Shown here piece after piece: positions 52,035 through 61,035 of a DNA stretch of 64,000 nucleotides (position 1 is its first letter; each line of letters starts with the position of its first letter). A program made the translations under genes and the position numbers. The notes below the pieces were generated by a model. The model did not search any database, was not told where the DNA came from, and saw only the letters and a program-made list of their open reading frames with translations. Source of the DNA: Coriobacteriia bacterium (lineage in GTDB: Bacteria > Actinomycetota > Coriobacteriia > Anaerosomatales > Anaerosomataceae); NCBI GenBank assembly GCA_016938135.1, contig JAFGVD010000003.1, forward strand, positions 1 to 64,000. Direction: 5' to 3'.

Positions 52035-53131
52035 ATGTCGCTTCACGCGATCTATGGCCGAGAAGACCCGACGCCGTGGCTGCTTGCAGCCGACGAGCCG
52101 CAGGCGCGCTGGATCGCGCTGGCGAGCGGCGCGGACGCGCCCGACGCCGCCGCGCTTGAGACCGCGCACGCGGAGGTGCTCGCACATCCGGCCACTGCGC
52201 GGCTGCTGGACATGCTGCCCGCAAGCTGGGAGGAGCCGGCCACCGCGAGCGGCACAATAAGCCTGAGCTTGCCACCAACGTGCTGGACCTGCTCGCCGAG
52301 TTTGGCGTGCGCGAAGCCGACGACCCGCGCATCGGCACGCTGCTGGACGGCATGTTGGCGCACACCGACGCTGACGGCCGCTTCCTCGCGCACGGCGCGC
52401 AGCGCAGCGGCCCGCCCGTGTGGGGATGCGTGCCTTGCGACACGCACGCGATCGCCGACGTGCTCTGCCGCTTCGGGCGCGCGGGCGACCCGCGCGTGCG
52501 GCGCGCGCTCGCCGCCGCCGAGAGCGACCTCATGCAAACCGACCTCGGCCTTGCGTGGGGATGTCGTCCCGATCCCGCCACGGGTTTCCGCGGCCCCGGC
52601 CGCACGGGCGAGCCCTGCCCGCAGACGACGCTGGAGGCGCTGCGAGCGTTCAGCTGGCTGCCCGCTGGCGAGCGCCCGGCGCAGCTGGCGGAGGCGGCGC
52701 ACACCGCGCTCGAAGTCTGGCGGCAGCGCCCCGCGCGCAAGCCCTACATGATGGGGCACGGCCGGCAGTTCAAGACCGTGAAGTGGCCGCCGGCGTGGTA
52801 CGGCGCATACGAAGTGGTGGACACCCTCGGCCGCATGCCGGAGCTGTGGCGCGGCGTGCCGGAGGACCGCATCTGTATGGCCGAGATAACCGCGTGCCTG
52901 CTTGCCTACAACGTGGCGGCCGACGGGCGTGTCACGCCGCAGTCCGCGTTCAAGGGCTGGGAGTGGCTGAGCCTGGGACAGAAGAAGCTGCCGAGCCCGA
53001 TCGCCACCGCGATGGTGTGGGCGCGTCTGCAGCGCCTTGACTGGCTTGCCGAGGAGATCGCTGCGGTCGACGTCATGCGCCTGGGGAGCAGCAAAGGCGG
53101 CAGTGGCACGCCGCTGGAGCCAAGGGCGTAG
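52035..53131 (+). pseudogene. Frameshifted GHNKP-type uncharacterised gene
   Basis: The first frame from ATG 52035 encodes SLHAIYGREDPTPWLLAADE through SWEEPATASG. It then loses the frame near 52250, and a second frame continues HNKPELATNVLDLLAEFG and further to 53131. Joining the two at AGCGG would give SGHNKPEL, so one base appears to be missing. The product would be about 365 residues, helical, unlike any enzyme I can name. It may be a real mutation, a sequencing error or, less likely, programmed frameshifting. A terminator follows. Confidence 0.65.
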
Positions 53132-53151
53132 CGTCCATGATGCACTCGCAC

Positions 53152-53185
53152 ACAGACCACCGACGCTAGTGCGCCGGTGGTCTGT
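53152..53185. terminator. Hairpin between convergent genes
   Basis: ACAGACCACCG pairs perfectly with CGGTGGTCTGT (11 bp). It ends the frameshifted gene and the lipoprotein gene on the opposite strand. Confidence 0.7.
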
Positions 53186-53209
53186 CGTACCGAGTCTCTT
53201 CTGTTGTTG

Positions 53210-54820
53210 CTAGTTGTAGGCCTCGATGGTGAACGCCAGAGTCCCGGCCTCGTAAGCGCTGGCGTCGTAGAGCCCGCCGATGTCACTGCCGGTGGCTGTG
53301 CCGTCGACGTAGACGTTGTACTCGGTCCCGGCCTCAAGCTCGGGCGAGGAGAACGACATTGCCGCAAAGTCCTTGGCGGACTCGAAGGTGAGCACGCTCT
53401 CGCCATCGGCGGTCTCCACGTGAATCAGCGTGCCTGCGCTCACGACTCCATCCACCACTATGCGGATCGCTGCTTGATCGACCAGGGAATCGACGACCTT
53501 GGACTCTCGAGAACCATTGTCGACGGCTACGAGAACGCCGCCGGAGAGTTCGAAGGTCCAGCCGTAGTCGATGGCCCCTTCGGCCCTTCCTGAGGTGCCG
53601 GTGGGTCCGTGGATGATGACCGTGCCGCCGGTCATAGTGACATAGCCGTTGGAGTCGATGCCGTCGCCCTCGGATTCGATCACGATGGTGCCGCCGTTGA
53701 TGTAGATGTAGTAGTCGCCGGTTGCTCCGGCGTCGCCGCCACCGCCGTTGCCACGCCTGCTGAAGGTGTCGTCGGCGGTCGTGCCGTCCGCGGTCACCTC
53801 ACCGGAGCCGTCGACGCCGCCAGCCGCGTTGAGACCGTCATTGCTGGCGACGATCGTTATGTCGCCGTCGTCGATGGTGATGGTCCCTGATTCTAGGCCT
53901 TCGTAGGATTCGGTCACGTCGATGGTGCCGCCGCCAACCCACAGGTCGACATCGGCGTGCACGGCGTCATCGCCCGTGGCGAGGAGCAGCGAGCCGTCAC
54001 TGATGGCGACGCTGTTGTCAGAGTGAATGGCGTCGCCGGTCGCGTCCACGGTGATGTCGCCACCTTCGATCAACACGAACTCCGTGCTCTTCAGGCCCAT
54101 GGCTCCTGCGGTCACGTCGACCAAGCCGTCCTTGACCACTACGTAGTCGGTGCCACGGATGGCGTCATCGACCGCCGCCACGGTGATGTCGCCACCGTTG
54201 ATGATGAGGCCGTCTTTGCTCACGATGCCGTCTGCGTACTCTCCGGTCACGACCAGCGAACCGTCGCCTGCAATGGTGAGGTCGGCCTTGCTGAAGATCA
54301 CGCCGTTCGGCTCGCCCTCTTCTGCGTCCACAAGGTCGTACTCGGCTCCATCGGTAAGCGTGTTCTGCGTGCCGTCTTCCAGTATCACCACGACCTTCTC
54401 GCCGGACGCCACGTAGATGGGCGAGCTGTCGGCGCACGTGATGTCTACGTCGTCGAGCACCAGGCGCACGGTCTCTTCGCTGGCGGTGTCCACGATGATC
54501 TGCCCGTCGTCGAGCGTGCCGGTGATCCTGTACGTGCCGGCCTGCGTCAGCCGGATCGTGCCGCCGTCTGTGGCGGCGCCGGCGGCATCTGTGGAGATCG
54601 AGTCGCCTTCAAGCGAGACCAAGATCTCATCGGCGGCATCCCACACGTAGTCGGCGGGGTCGTCGTGATCGCCTTCGAACTCGGTGCTCTCGGCTGTGGT
54701 CGTCATGGTTGAATCAGACTCGACGAGCGAGCTCGTGATCGAGTCCACGGAGGCGCACCCGGCTAGCAGGGACGCCGCCAGCAGCAATGCGATAAGGGAA
54801 AGCGTCATTGTGCGTCTCAT
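53210..54820 (-). CDS. DUF4353-type carbohydrate-binding-domain lipoprotein
   Basis: Protein of 536 residues. Signal and lipobox LLAGC (Cys about residue 22) precede a Thr/Glu linker. The rest is a right-handed beta-helix type sequence with repeated SGGDITV/INGGTIVI/DDGDITI blocks, as in the DUF4353 proteins near VTC and DUF4956 genes. It probably lies on the cell surface and may bind or cleave glycan. Start ATG 54820 (GGAAGG 8 nt before) lies 107 nt inside the end of the VTC gene. Confidence 0.82.
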   Translation of the reverse strand: MRRTMTLSLIALLLAASLLAGCASVDSITSSLVESDSTMTTTAESTEFEGDHDDPADYVWDAADEILVSLEGDSISTDAAGAATDGGTIRLTQAGTYRITGTLDDGQIIVDTASEETVRLVLDDVDITCADSSPIYVASGEKVVVILEDGTQNTLTDGAEYDLVDAEEGEPNGVIFSKADLTIAGDGSLVVTGEYADGIVSKDGLIINGGDITVAAVDDAIRGTDYVVVKDGLVDVTAGAMGLKSTEFVLIEGGDITVDATGDAIHSDNSVAISDGSLLLATGDDAVHADVDLWVGGGTIDVTESYEGLESGTITIDDGDITIVASNDGLNAAGGVDGSGEVTADGTTADDTFSRRGNGGGGDAGATGDYYIYINGGTIVIESEGDGIDSNGYVTMTGGTVIIHGPTGTSGRAEGAIDYGWTFELSGGVLVAVDNGSRESKVVDSLVDQAAIRIVVDGVVSAGTLIHVETADGESVLTFESAKDFAAMSFSSPELEAGTEYNVYVDGTATGSDIGGLYDASAYEAGTLAFTIEAYN

Positions 54821-55619
54821 TGTTCTGTCCTTCCAAAGCGAGGTTGGTGGTCTGTGCTATTTCGGTGACGAAGTGCCTGTTGAGCACCCGGTGCCACTTG
54901 TTGGAGGGGAGGGAGGGGTCGATGGCCGCAAGTCCGGTGCCGTACTTGGAGATCTTCACGGGCCGGCAGTGCATCCGCCAAAGCAGATGGTCGAAGCGGC
55001 TGGGCGGACCGGCCGACTTGGTTTCCACGATCGCGAGGCCGGGGATGCCGGTGAACGCGCCGGAGGGGTGCGCACAGACCAGGTTCGTGTCGATCGTGAT
55101 CCGGCTGTGCGACGCGGTCTCCAGCAGCGTGGTGCGGTCGTATCGGGTGGTGAGCGTGCGTGCGAGATCCTCTTTCACCTTCGCAACACGATCAAACCCG
55201 CCGAGAAAATCAAGCGCGTCCCGGGTCAGCAGGCTACGGTCGTCCAGCTGGTAGGGCATGTGCTCTTTGACCGTAAGGCCCCGTCCGTTGCGGTGCTTGA
55301 ACTCGAGCAAGCACGTTCCGCTGTCCAGGTAGGAACGGGTGCGCACCTTGAAGCGGTGGGGCCTGCGATAAGCGGCGGCACGGTATGCATTCAGACCGGG
55401 GGTGTCGAAGTAGTTCGACTCGTATCGGAAGGTCCGACGTCCGTCGATTTCCAGCACGCACGCCTCGTCTGCCACCTCGGCAAGGAGGGCGTTGATCCCC
55501 GCGTAGGGAACCACGTACTTACGGTCCCTGCGAGTCTGCAGCGAGGCATCGGCTTTGAGCTCGGGCAGGGTCACGGGGTCCAGGTCCCGGATGACGGGAT
55601 TCAGTGGAAGCGTGCTCAT
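54714..55619 (-). CDS. VTC-domain protein (polyphosphate polymerase-like)
   Basis: Protein of 301 residues, ATG 55619 overlapping the DUF4956 stop by 4 nt. The VTC tunnel residues can be recognised: RRDRKYVVP, FRYESNYFDTP, HRFKVRTRSY, LLEFKHRNG and IVETKS, Lys/Arg/Glu-rich strands that bind the polyphosphate in the yeast Vtc4 domain. The reaction may be polyphosphate synthesis from nucleotide or a modified use of that fold. The last 35 residues run over the next gene's start. Confidence 0.82.
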   Translation of the reverse strand: MSTLPLNPVIRDLDPVTLPELKADASLQTRRDRKYVVPYAGINALLAEVADEACVLEIDGRRTFRYESNYFDTPGLNAYRAAAYRRPHRFKVRTRSYLDSGTCLLEFKHRNGRGLTVKEHMPYQLDDRSLLTRDALDFLGGFDRVAKVKEDLARTLTTRYDRTTLLETASHSRITIDTNLVCAHPSGAFTGIPGLAIVETKSAGPPSRFDHLLWRMHCRPVKISKYGTGLAAIDPSLPSNKWHRVLNRHFVTEIAQTTNLALEGQNNETHNDAFPYRIAAGGVPASRVRLRGLDHELARRV

Positions 55620-56221
55620 GATCGGCCTCCTATCATCTTGGTCAGCGGGGTTGCCTCGGCGGTGTCGGTCTGGACGGGCTGCTCGAAGCGGACCTCGACT
55701 GAAGTGGTGTCGTTGACCAGGTCCACCTTGCGTACGGTCACCTGGTGGATGCGCGCACCCAGCATCTGCTGCAGATGAGATGCGAGCTCCGCTTCGTCGG
55801 TGAAGGCGCGATCGAGGTTGATCACCTGGATACGGTGCCTGGGGAAGAGCGCGGGGTGATCCCCGATCCACAGGACCGCGATCACTGCCACCATGAGCGT
55901 GGGCGTGACCCATGAGGGGGAGACGCTTACGCCGGCCAGCAGACCCAGCGCAAGAGCGGCGAAGTAGTACGCGACCTCGGCTTGATCCAGCTGCTCCGAG
56001 CGAAGACGGATGATCGAAAGAATGCCGAAAAGCCCCAGACCGAGCCCGGCACCTACGGTGGAGGAGGCGAGGACGTCCGCCACGGCCACGACCCCGATGT
56101 TGGCGGTCAGGTAGGCGACGATCATGTCCTTGCGACGATGGCGCGGGAAATACAGGACGAACGTGAGAATCCCGATGGCCACAAGGTCAAGTGCGAATAG
56201 AATTGCTCTCGTTGGTTCCAT
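55616..56221 (-). CDS. DUF4956 membrane protein
   Basis: Protein of 201 residues with four membrane helices in the first 125 residues, then a cytoplasmic ferredoxin-like domain (HRIQVINLDRAFTDEAELASHL). It is the usual partner of VTC and DUF4353 genes in bacteria. It starts the operon at ATG 56221 and overlaps the VTC gene. Its job is unknown; it may tether the VTC enzyme to the membrane. Confidence 0.85.
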   Translation of the reverse strand: MEPTRAILFALDLVAIGILTFVLYFPRHRRKDMIVAYLTANIGVVAVADVLASSTVGAGLGLGLFGILSIIRLRSEQLDQAEVAYYFAALALGLLAGVSVSPSWVTPTLMVAVIAVLWIGDHPALFPRHRIQVINLDRAFTDEAELASHLQQMLGARIHQVTVRKVDLVNDTTSVEVRFEQPVQTDTAEATPLTKMIGGRS

Positions 56222-56313
56222 GTCATGCTCCCAGGTAGAGATCGGCTGTCATCAACCGTTATACGTTCCGAACCTGGGAGTTTTCTGAGAGCCGGATGTG
56301 GAGTAGCTGAGAG

Positions 56314-57729
56314 CTACTCGACCGCGTTGCCGGGCGTGGTGGTGGCAGGGACGCGCGGCAGTGTTATCACGAACCGGGCACCGTGGCCAGGCTCGTTTGA
56401 GGCAGTCACTGTGCCGCCGTGAGCGTTGACTATCCCCGCTACGATGGCGAGCCCAAGCCCGCTGCCGCCGCTTGAGCGGGCGCGCGAGGAATCGACGCGG
56501 TAGAAGCGGTCGAAGACCTTGTCTACGGCATCAGCGGGCAGGCCCGGGCCGTCGTCAATGATGTCCAAAGACACGTTCGTGTCGTTTGCGGTCAACGTCA
56601 ACGATACCGCCGTGCCCGCGGGTGTATGCGCTCTGACGTTTCCAAGGAGGTTGCCTACAACCTGCCCCAGCAGCTGCGCGTCGCCCGTCACATGTGCGGA
56701 CTTTGGTGCATCTACCGTGATGTGTCGGTCCGGGTCGATGGCGCGACAGTCGGTGACGGCGTCGCTTAGGATGCCCACCATGTCCACGGACTTCATCTCC
56801 ATGGGCCGGCCCTGATCGAGGTTGGCGAGCATCAGGAGGTCAGCGACCAGTTGCTGCATGCGCGAGGCCGAGCCGCCGATGCGCTCCATCGCGGCCTTGA
56901 TGCCTTCGTCGTCGCCCAGCGCGCCCTTACGGTAGAGCTCCGTGAAGCCCTGGATGGTGGCGATAGGCGTGCGGAGTTCGTGCGAAGCGTCGGCGACGAA
57001 CAGTTTGAGACGCTCCTGGGCGGCCTGTTCGTGCGCGAAGGCGTCCTCGATGCGCGCGAGCATCTCGTTCAGCGCGATCCCCAGCTGTCCAAGCTCGGTG
57101 CCGGGAGGCACGTCAGGCACACGCGCCGTCAGGTCGCCCGCAGCGATAGCCGTAGCGGTCTCCACCATCTGGTCAACGGGACGCAGGCCGGAGCGCAGCG
57201 TCCCCCACGTGATCCCTGCTCCAATGAGGGTGACGGTGACTCCGGCAAGGACCAGGACGCCGAGAAGGTCGTCGACGGCGGCGTCGACCTCGTCTAGAGG
57301 AGCAGCCCAGACCTCTATGTCGCCTTGTCGTGTTTCGGTGGCAAAGGCGCGGTATTCAAGATCACCGTCGATAGAAGGAACGGTGGAGATGTCTCCTTCT
57401 TCAAGGAGCGAGTCAATAGCCGAGATGTCCGGCAGCGGGTCCGGGTCATCGATGAAGCCTGAAGCTGCCGAGAAGCGAAGGGTACCCTCGGCGGTCACTA
57501 TAAGTTGAGCCACGTTTCGCTCGAAGGGGTCGTCTCCACGTTCTGTGGGCACGGAAGTCAGGAAGCGCTCGGGCTCTCTTGTGATCCGCTGCTGGATACC
57601 TTCGAGTTCCTCGTCAACCTGAGCAGTGAGCAGGGTGCGCGTGGAGCCCGTCGCTACGATCCCCACGGTCACAATGACCCCGAGCAAGAGGAGGGTGAAG
57701 GCTATGGTGAGACGAGTCTTGATCTGCAT
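56314..57729 (-). CDS. Membrane sensor histidine kinase
   Basis: Protein of 471 residues, ATG 57729, 7 nt after the regulator stop. One membrane helix (residues 7-30), an extracytoplasmic sensor of about 120 residues, a second helix near 150-170, a HAMP domain, then HisKA with the active [16 protein letters not shown] and a complete ATPase ([25 protein letters not shown]). It autophosphorylates on His and passes the phosphate to the regulator encoded upstream. The signal is unknown; neighbour DUF4956/VTC genes are candidates for control. Confidence 0.92.
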   Translation of the reverse strand: MQIKTRLTIAFTLLLLGVIVTVGIVATGSTRTLLTAQVDEELEGIQQRITREPERFLTSVPTERGDDPFERNVAQLIVTAEGTLRFSAASGFIDDPDPLPDISAIDSLLEEGDISTVPSIDGDLEYRAFATETRQGDIEVWAAPLDEVDAAVDDLLGVLVLAGVTVTLIGAGITWGTLRSGLRPVDQMVETATAIAAGDLTARVPDVPPGTELGQLGIALNEMLARIEDAFAHEQAAQERLKLFVADASHELRTPIATIQGFTELYRKGALGDDEGIKAAMERIGGSASRMQQLVADLLMLANLDQGRPMEMKSVDMVGILSDAVTDCRAIDPDRHITVDAPKSAHVTGDAQLLGQVVGNLLGNVRAHTPAGTAVSLTLTANDTNVSLDIIDDGPGLPADAVDKVFDRFYRVDSSRARSSGGSGLGLAIVAGIVNAHGGTVTASNEPGHGARFVITLPRVPATTTPGNAVE

Positions 57730-57736
57730 CGTGGCC

Positions 57737-58447
57737 TCAGGAAGATGATTGACGGACCATGTAGCCAACGCCGCGCACGGTTCTGAGGCATGACGAGCCC
57801 TTTTCCCCGAGCTTTTTGCGCAGGTAGCTCACGTATGTCTCAACCACCGCGGAGTTGCCGTCAAAATCGTACTCCCACACGTAGTCGAGGATCTGCAGTT
57901 TTGAGAGTACGCGTCCTTGGTTGAGCATGAGATAGCGCAGCAGCCGGAACTCGGTAGGGGACAGTTCAACCTCGCTCCCATCGACGAACACCTGGTGCGT
58001 GTCTTCGTCTAAGAGGAGGTCTCCGCACGCGAGCCGATGATCGTCCACATCGTCACTGTGCGTTCGACGCAGGATGGCCTGGATGCGCAACGACAGCTCT
58101 TCAAGGCTGAAAGGTTTGGTGAGGTAGTCGTCGCCGCCGCCCCTGAAGCCGCTGCGCATGTCGTCGGGGCTATCGCGGGCCGTGAGGAAGATGACGGGCG
58201 TATTGATGCCTTCATGCCGGAGGCGGCTGCAGACCTCGAACCCGTCCACGTCTGGCAGTCCAACGTCCAAGACGATGAGATCCGGGTTTCCCGTCCGCGC
58301 ACCCTGGAGCGCTTCAAGCCCGGTCGATGCGGTTACTACATCGAATCCGGTGAACCTGAGCGCGGTGCGCAGCATATCGACGAGCGACTCCTCGTCGTCG
58401 ACCACAAGAACCGTGTATGCGGGTGCGTCAGCGCCCCTGGGGTTCAT
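57737..58447 (-). CDS. OmpR-family response regulator
   Basis: Protein of 236 residues starting [20 protein letters not shown] at ATG 58447 (AAAGGAG 7 nt before). The receiver keeps the Asp pair (VVDDEE), the phospho-Asp in [13 protein letters not shown] and Lys in LTKPF. The C-terminal OmpR winged helix has [22 protein letters not shown] and [12 protein letters not shown]. It forms a two-component pair with the kinase. Confidence 0.93.
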   Translation of the reverse strand: MNPRGADAPAYTVLVVDDEESLVDMLRTALRFTGFDVVTASTGLEALQGARTGNPDLIVLDVGLPDVDGFEVCSRLRHEGINTPVIFLTARDSPDDMRSGFRGGGDDYLTKPFSLEELSLRIQAILRRTHSDDVDDHRLACGDLLLDEDTHQVFVDGSEVELSPTEFRLLRYLMLNQGRVLSKLQILDYVWEYDFDGNSAVVETYVSYLRKKLGEKGSSCLRTVRGVGYMVRQSSS

Positions 58448-58631
58448 CGTGATCTCCTTTGTACGGGATGAGCTTAGTGCCGATTCTCGCATCATACCCT
58501 TAAAGTTTGCTGAGAGAATTCTGTGCGTTCGCCGAGGAGGGATGGGGCGCATTGCCGAGTCTCAAGCCAACACGGCGGCTCGCCGATACAGTCATATACT
58601 GTATGGATTGTCCAGTTGCAGGGGGAGCAAC

Positions 58632-59657
58632 ATGGCGAGAGTCATTGGCGTTCCGGGGGAGAGCGCTGCTGCGCGTGGCGCGTGGTTGCTAGGTGGAGTA
58701 GTAGTGCTCCTCGGTTTGGGTTTGGGCGGCCTATCGCTGTTCGCTATTACCTACTTGTCCAGCCGGTTGGGATGGGTAGGGCTGCTCTTTGCGGTTGCCA
58801 TGCTTGGTTTCTACGGCAGGCTCATTCGCAATGACTTGCGTGATGGCGTAGACCTCTTCAAGGAGGGGAGTCACTACCTCAAGGGCGCCTCAGGGGAGCT
58901 CCGTGTTGGTGAGGTGCTGAAGCGTCTACCCGAAGAGTTCATCGTCTTCCATGATTTCCACCCGCGTGACGCCAACGGATCGGCAGCGCGCTGGAACGTG
59001 GACCATATCGTGATTGGTCCTACCGGAGTCTTCGTCATTGATGCCAAGAACTACGGGAGACCGTACGTTGCATCAGCCAAGCGTAGCTCGTTCTCACGCA
59101 AGAACATCCAGCAGACTCAGCGAAATGCGGTGGAGTTGAAGGAGAAGCTGGACAGGTGGTCTGGCGGCGGGCTGAGCGGGTTGTTCGTGGTTCCCGTGGT
59201 GGTCTACACGCAGCCGAATGCCCGGTTAGAGACACTTAGGGAAGGCAGTGTCCGTACTCTTCCACTTAAGTTGCTTGAGCGTGAGATTCTCAGTCACAAG
59301 GATGGATGTATCGATCAGGAGCGAGCGGGCCGCATTGCGCGTGTGCTCTTCACGCAGTTGCCGTCTGACTCCCAGTATCACTTCAAGGCTGAATTCGACG
59401 CTTACGGTCAGCTTTCGAAGGCGGCACGCTATGAAGCGCGTGACGCGCGTGTTGCAGCGAGGAAGACCGTGGAGTTCGCTGTTGCTGCCGCAGCGGGTGC
59501 CGCTCTGCCTGAGGTGTGTCCCATGTGCGGAGGCAAGCTTGTGCGAAGGACTGCTCGCACCGGCGTTCGCGCCGGGAAGGACTTCTTGGGGTGTGAGAAC
59601 TTCAGGGCGACCGGGTGTAAGTACTGTTTCAACCTGGATGAAGCATGCGCCTCATAA
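58632..59657 (+). CDS. NERD-domain protein with topoisomerase-type zinc finger
   Basis: Protein of 341 residues, ATG 58632 (GGGGGAG before). Two membrane helices near residues 17-60 precede a NERD domain (GASGELRVGEVLKRL, then HDFHPRDANGSAARWNVDHIVIGPTGVFVIDAKNYG), a nuclease-like fold. The C-terminus CPMCGGKLVRR with GCENFRATGCKYC is the Cys4 finger seen in topoisomerase I. A membrane-bound DNA-processing or defence role is possible. It overlaps the decayed nuclease gene by 13 nt. Confidence 0.83.
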   Translation: MARVIGVPGESAAARGAWLLGGVVVLLGLGLGGLSLFAITYLSSRLGWVGLLFAVAMLGFYGRLIRNDLRDGVDLFKEGSHYLKGASGELRVGEVLKRLPEEFIVFHDFHPRDANGSAARWNVDHIVIGPTGVFVIDAKNYGRPYVASAKRSSFSRKNIQQTQRNAVELKEKLDRWSGGGLSGLFVVPVVVYTQPNARLETLREGSVRTLPLKLLEREILSHKDGCIDQERAGRIARVLFTQLPSDSQYHFKAEFDAYGQLSKAARYEARDARVAARKTVEFAVAAAAGAALPEVCPMCGGKLVRRTARTGVRAGKDFLGCENFRATGCKYCFNLDEACAS

Positions 59658-60135
59658 GCTGGAACTGCGGAGGAGGCTTCGCTAAGAAGGCGGCGTACCT
59701 TGACCCGCTTGAGCCCGACGTCATCGTCATCCCTGAGAGCGCTCCGCCTGAGAAGCTGGGCAACGCGCTCGCCAGCTACGACTACTACGAGTGGGTGGGC
59801 GACAGGACACCGCATGGCAAGGGCCTGCTCGTCGCCACGCATGAACCGTACACTCTCACCCGCCTCGACGCGTACAACCCGGTGCACCGCCACATATTGC
59901 CGAGAGAGACGTCGTGAGCCTCTATCACGAGTAGACTGGCGAGTCTCAGGGGCAGGAGAGTACGCCGACGTTCTACCAGAAGCGCAGGACGTTGGAGGGG
60001 CAGTATCACCTGGACTATGCGTTTGCGCCGGGGTCGCTGCGCGAGGTGGGAGCAAGGCTCGAGGTGCTTCCCGCCGAGGAATGGGTGGCCAGCGGATGGA
60101 GCGATCACGTGATGCTCAGCGTCGAGTGGCGGTGA
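59645..60135 (+). pseudogene. Decayed endonuclease/exonuclease/phosphatase gene
   Basis: The frame from ATG 59645 gives RLISWNCGGGFAKKAAYL and PDVIVIPE, the start of an EEP (DNase I/AP endonuclease-like) enzyme, and stops at 59917. In another frame 59920-60135 encodes SLYHE, a TAG, then TGESQGQESTPTFYQKRR ... HLDYAF ... SGWSDH, the C-terminal half with the catalytic SDH. Most of the middle (about 100 residues) is missing and one nonsense codon is present. The gene is inactive. Confidence 0.78.
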
Positions 60136-60136
60136 C

Positions 60137-60601
60137 CTAGCCGCTCGTCCGCAGCCGGTTCACCATTCTCTGAATCAGTCGTCGATCCTCGTCGCTCAAC
60201 TCCAGCCACCCTTCCGGTCCCGGCGGCATGGGATTGCCTGCGAGTACGCCGAGAGCGGCGTCGATCTGCTCTAGGTTGCCAATAGCTTCAGAGACTTCTC
60301 TCAGTTGCCCGGAAGTGAGGTACTTCGCCAGTACGTCGTAGCCCCGTACCATGTACGCGAGAGAGTGGACTTGTTCCTCGGGCATGCGATCTCGTAGGAG
60401 ATCCTCCACCACCTGTGCCATCGGTATGCCGAGGGCCACAACGAGGGATTGCATGACTTTCTCGCTCGGCACTCGGTGACCGTTCTCTATCTGAGTCAGG
60501 TATGGCCGAGAGATGCCCACGGCTTCCGCCAGCGCGACCTGGGACAGGCCGCGCTCCTTGCGATGCTTCGCGATGTACAGCCCGAACTCGTCGACTTCCA
60601 C
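60137..60601 (-). CDS. XRE-family transcriptional regulator
   Basis: Protein of 154 residues from GTG 60601 (TTGGAGGG before); an ATG at 60631 is possible. The HTH is LYIAKHRKERGLSQVALAEA and VGISRPYLTQIENGHR, the Cro/C1 type. The C-terminal half is helical without a recognised ligand domain. It is divergent from the small membrane peptide at 60716 and may regulate it or the restriction genes. Confidence 0.85.
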   Translation of the reverse strand: MEVDEFGLYIAKHRKERGLSQVALAEAVGISRPYLTQIENGHRVPSEKVMQSLVVALGIPMAQVVEDLLRDRMPEEQVHSLAYMVRGYDVLAKYLTSGQLREVSEAIGNLEQIDAALGVLAGNPMPPGPEGWLELSDEDRRLIQRMVNRLRTSG

Positions 60602-60715
60602 TAACCCTCCAAAGATGTAGCAGACTTTATACATGCTACATGTGGCACAAACGGGTATCAAGAGGTAAGTCTTGTATGTTGTTTGATACTTCGGATCTGA
60701 AGGGAGGTGATATTC

Positions 60716-60895
60716 ATGCTCGGACTATCCATGCCTGAAATGATAGGTCAGCTGACTGACATACTGGCAGCGGCTGGGGTTGCGCTCTGGGATGCGGTCG
60801 CGGCTGAACCGAAGCTGCAGCTGATACTGCTCGGGTTCGTCGCGCTGACTCTTCTGAAAGGGGAGCTTCGTGGCAGAACGCGTCGCGCACGCTAG
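60716..60895 (+). CDS. Small membrane peptide
   Basis: A 59-residue frame from ATG 60716, with an ideal GGAGGTGA 6 nt before it. It has a hydrophobic helix LQLILLGFVALTLL and an Arg-rich tail GRTRRAR. The divergent regulator and the following terminator support a real transcript. No homology recognised; a toxin or signalling peptide is conceivable. Confidence 0.55.
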   Translation: MLGLSMPEMIGQLTDILAAAGVALWDAVAAEPKLQLILLGFVALTLLKGELRGRTRRAR

Positions 60896-60915
60896 ACAGG
60901 ATAGAGCAGACTAAG

Positions 60916-60945
60916 CGGCGTCTTGCCCAATCGGGCGGGGCGCCG
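60916..60945 (+). terminator. Rho-independent terminator
   Basis: CGGCGUCUUGCCC pairs with GGGCGGGGCGCCG (13 bp with several G-U), loop AAUC, then UUU. It ends the small peptide transcript 20 nt after the stop. Confidence 0.7.
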
Positions 60946-61035
60946 TTTGCATTCGGGTACTCGCCGTCACATGTCACTGAGACACGCTAGAATGACAACA
61001 GTTACCATGCTTCAACAGGGGAGGAACACTTCGCC

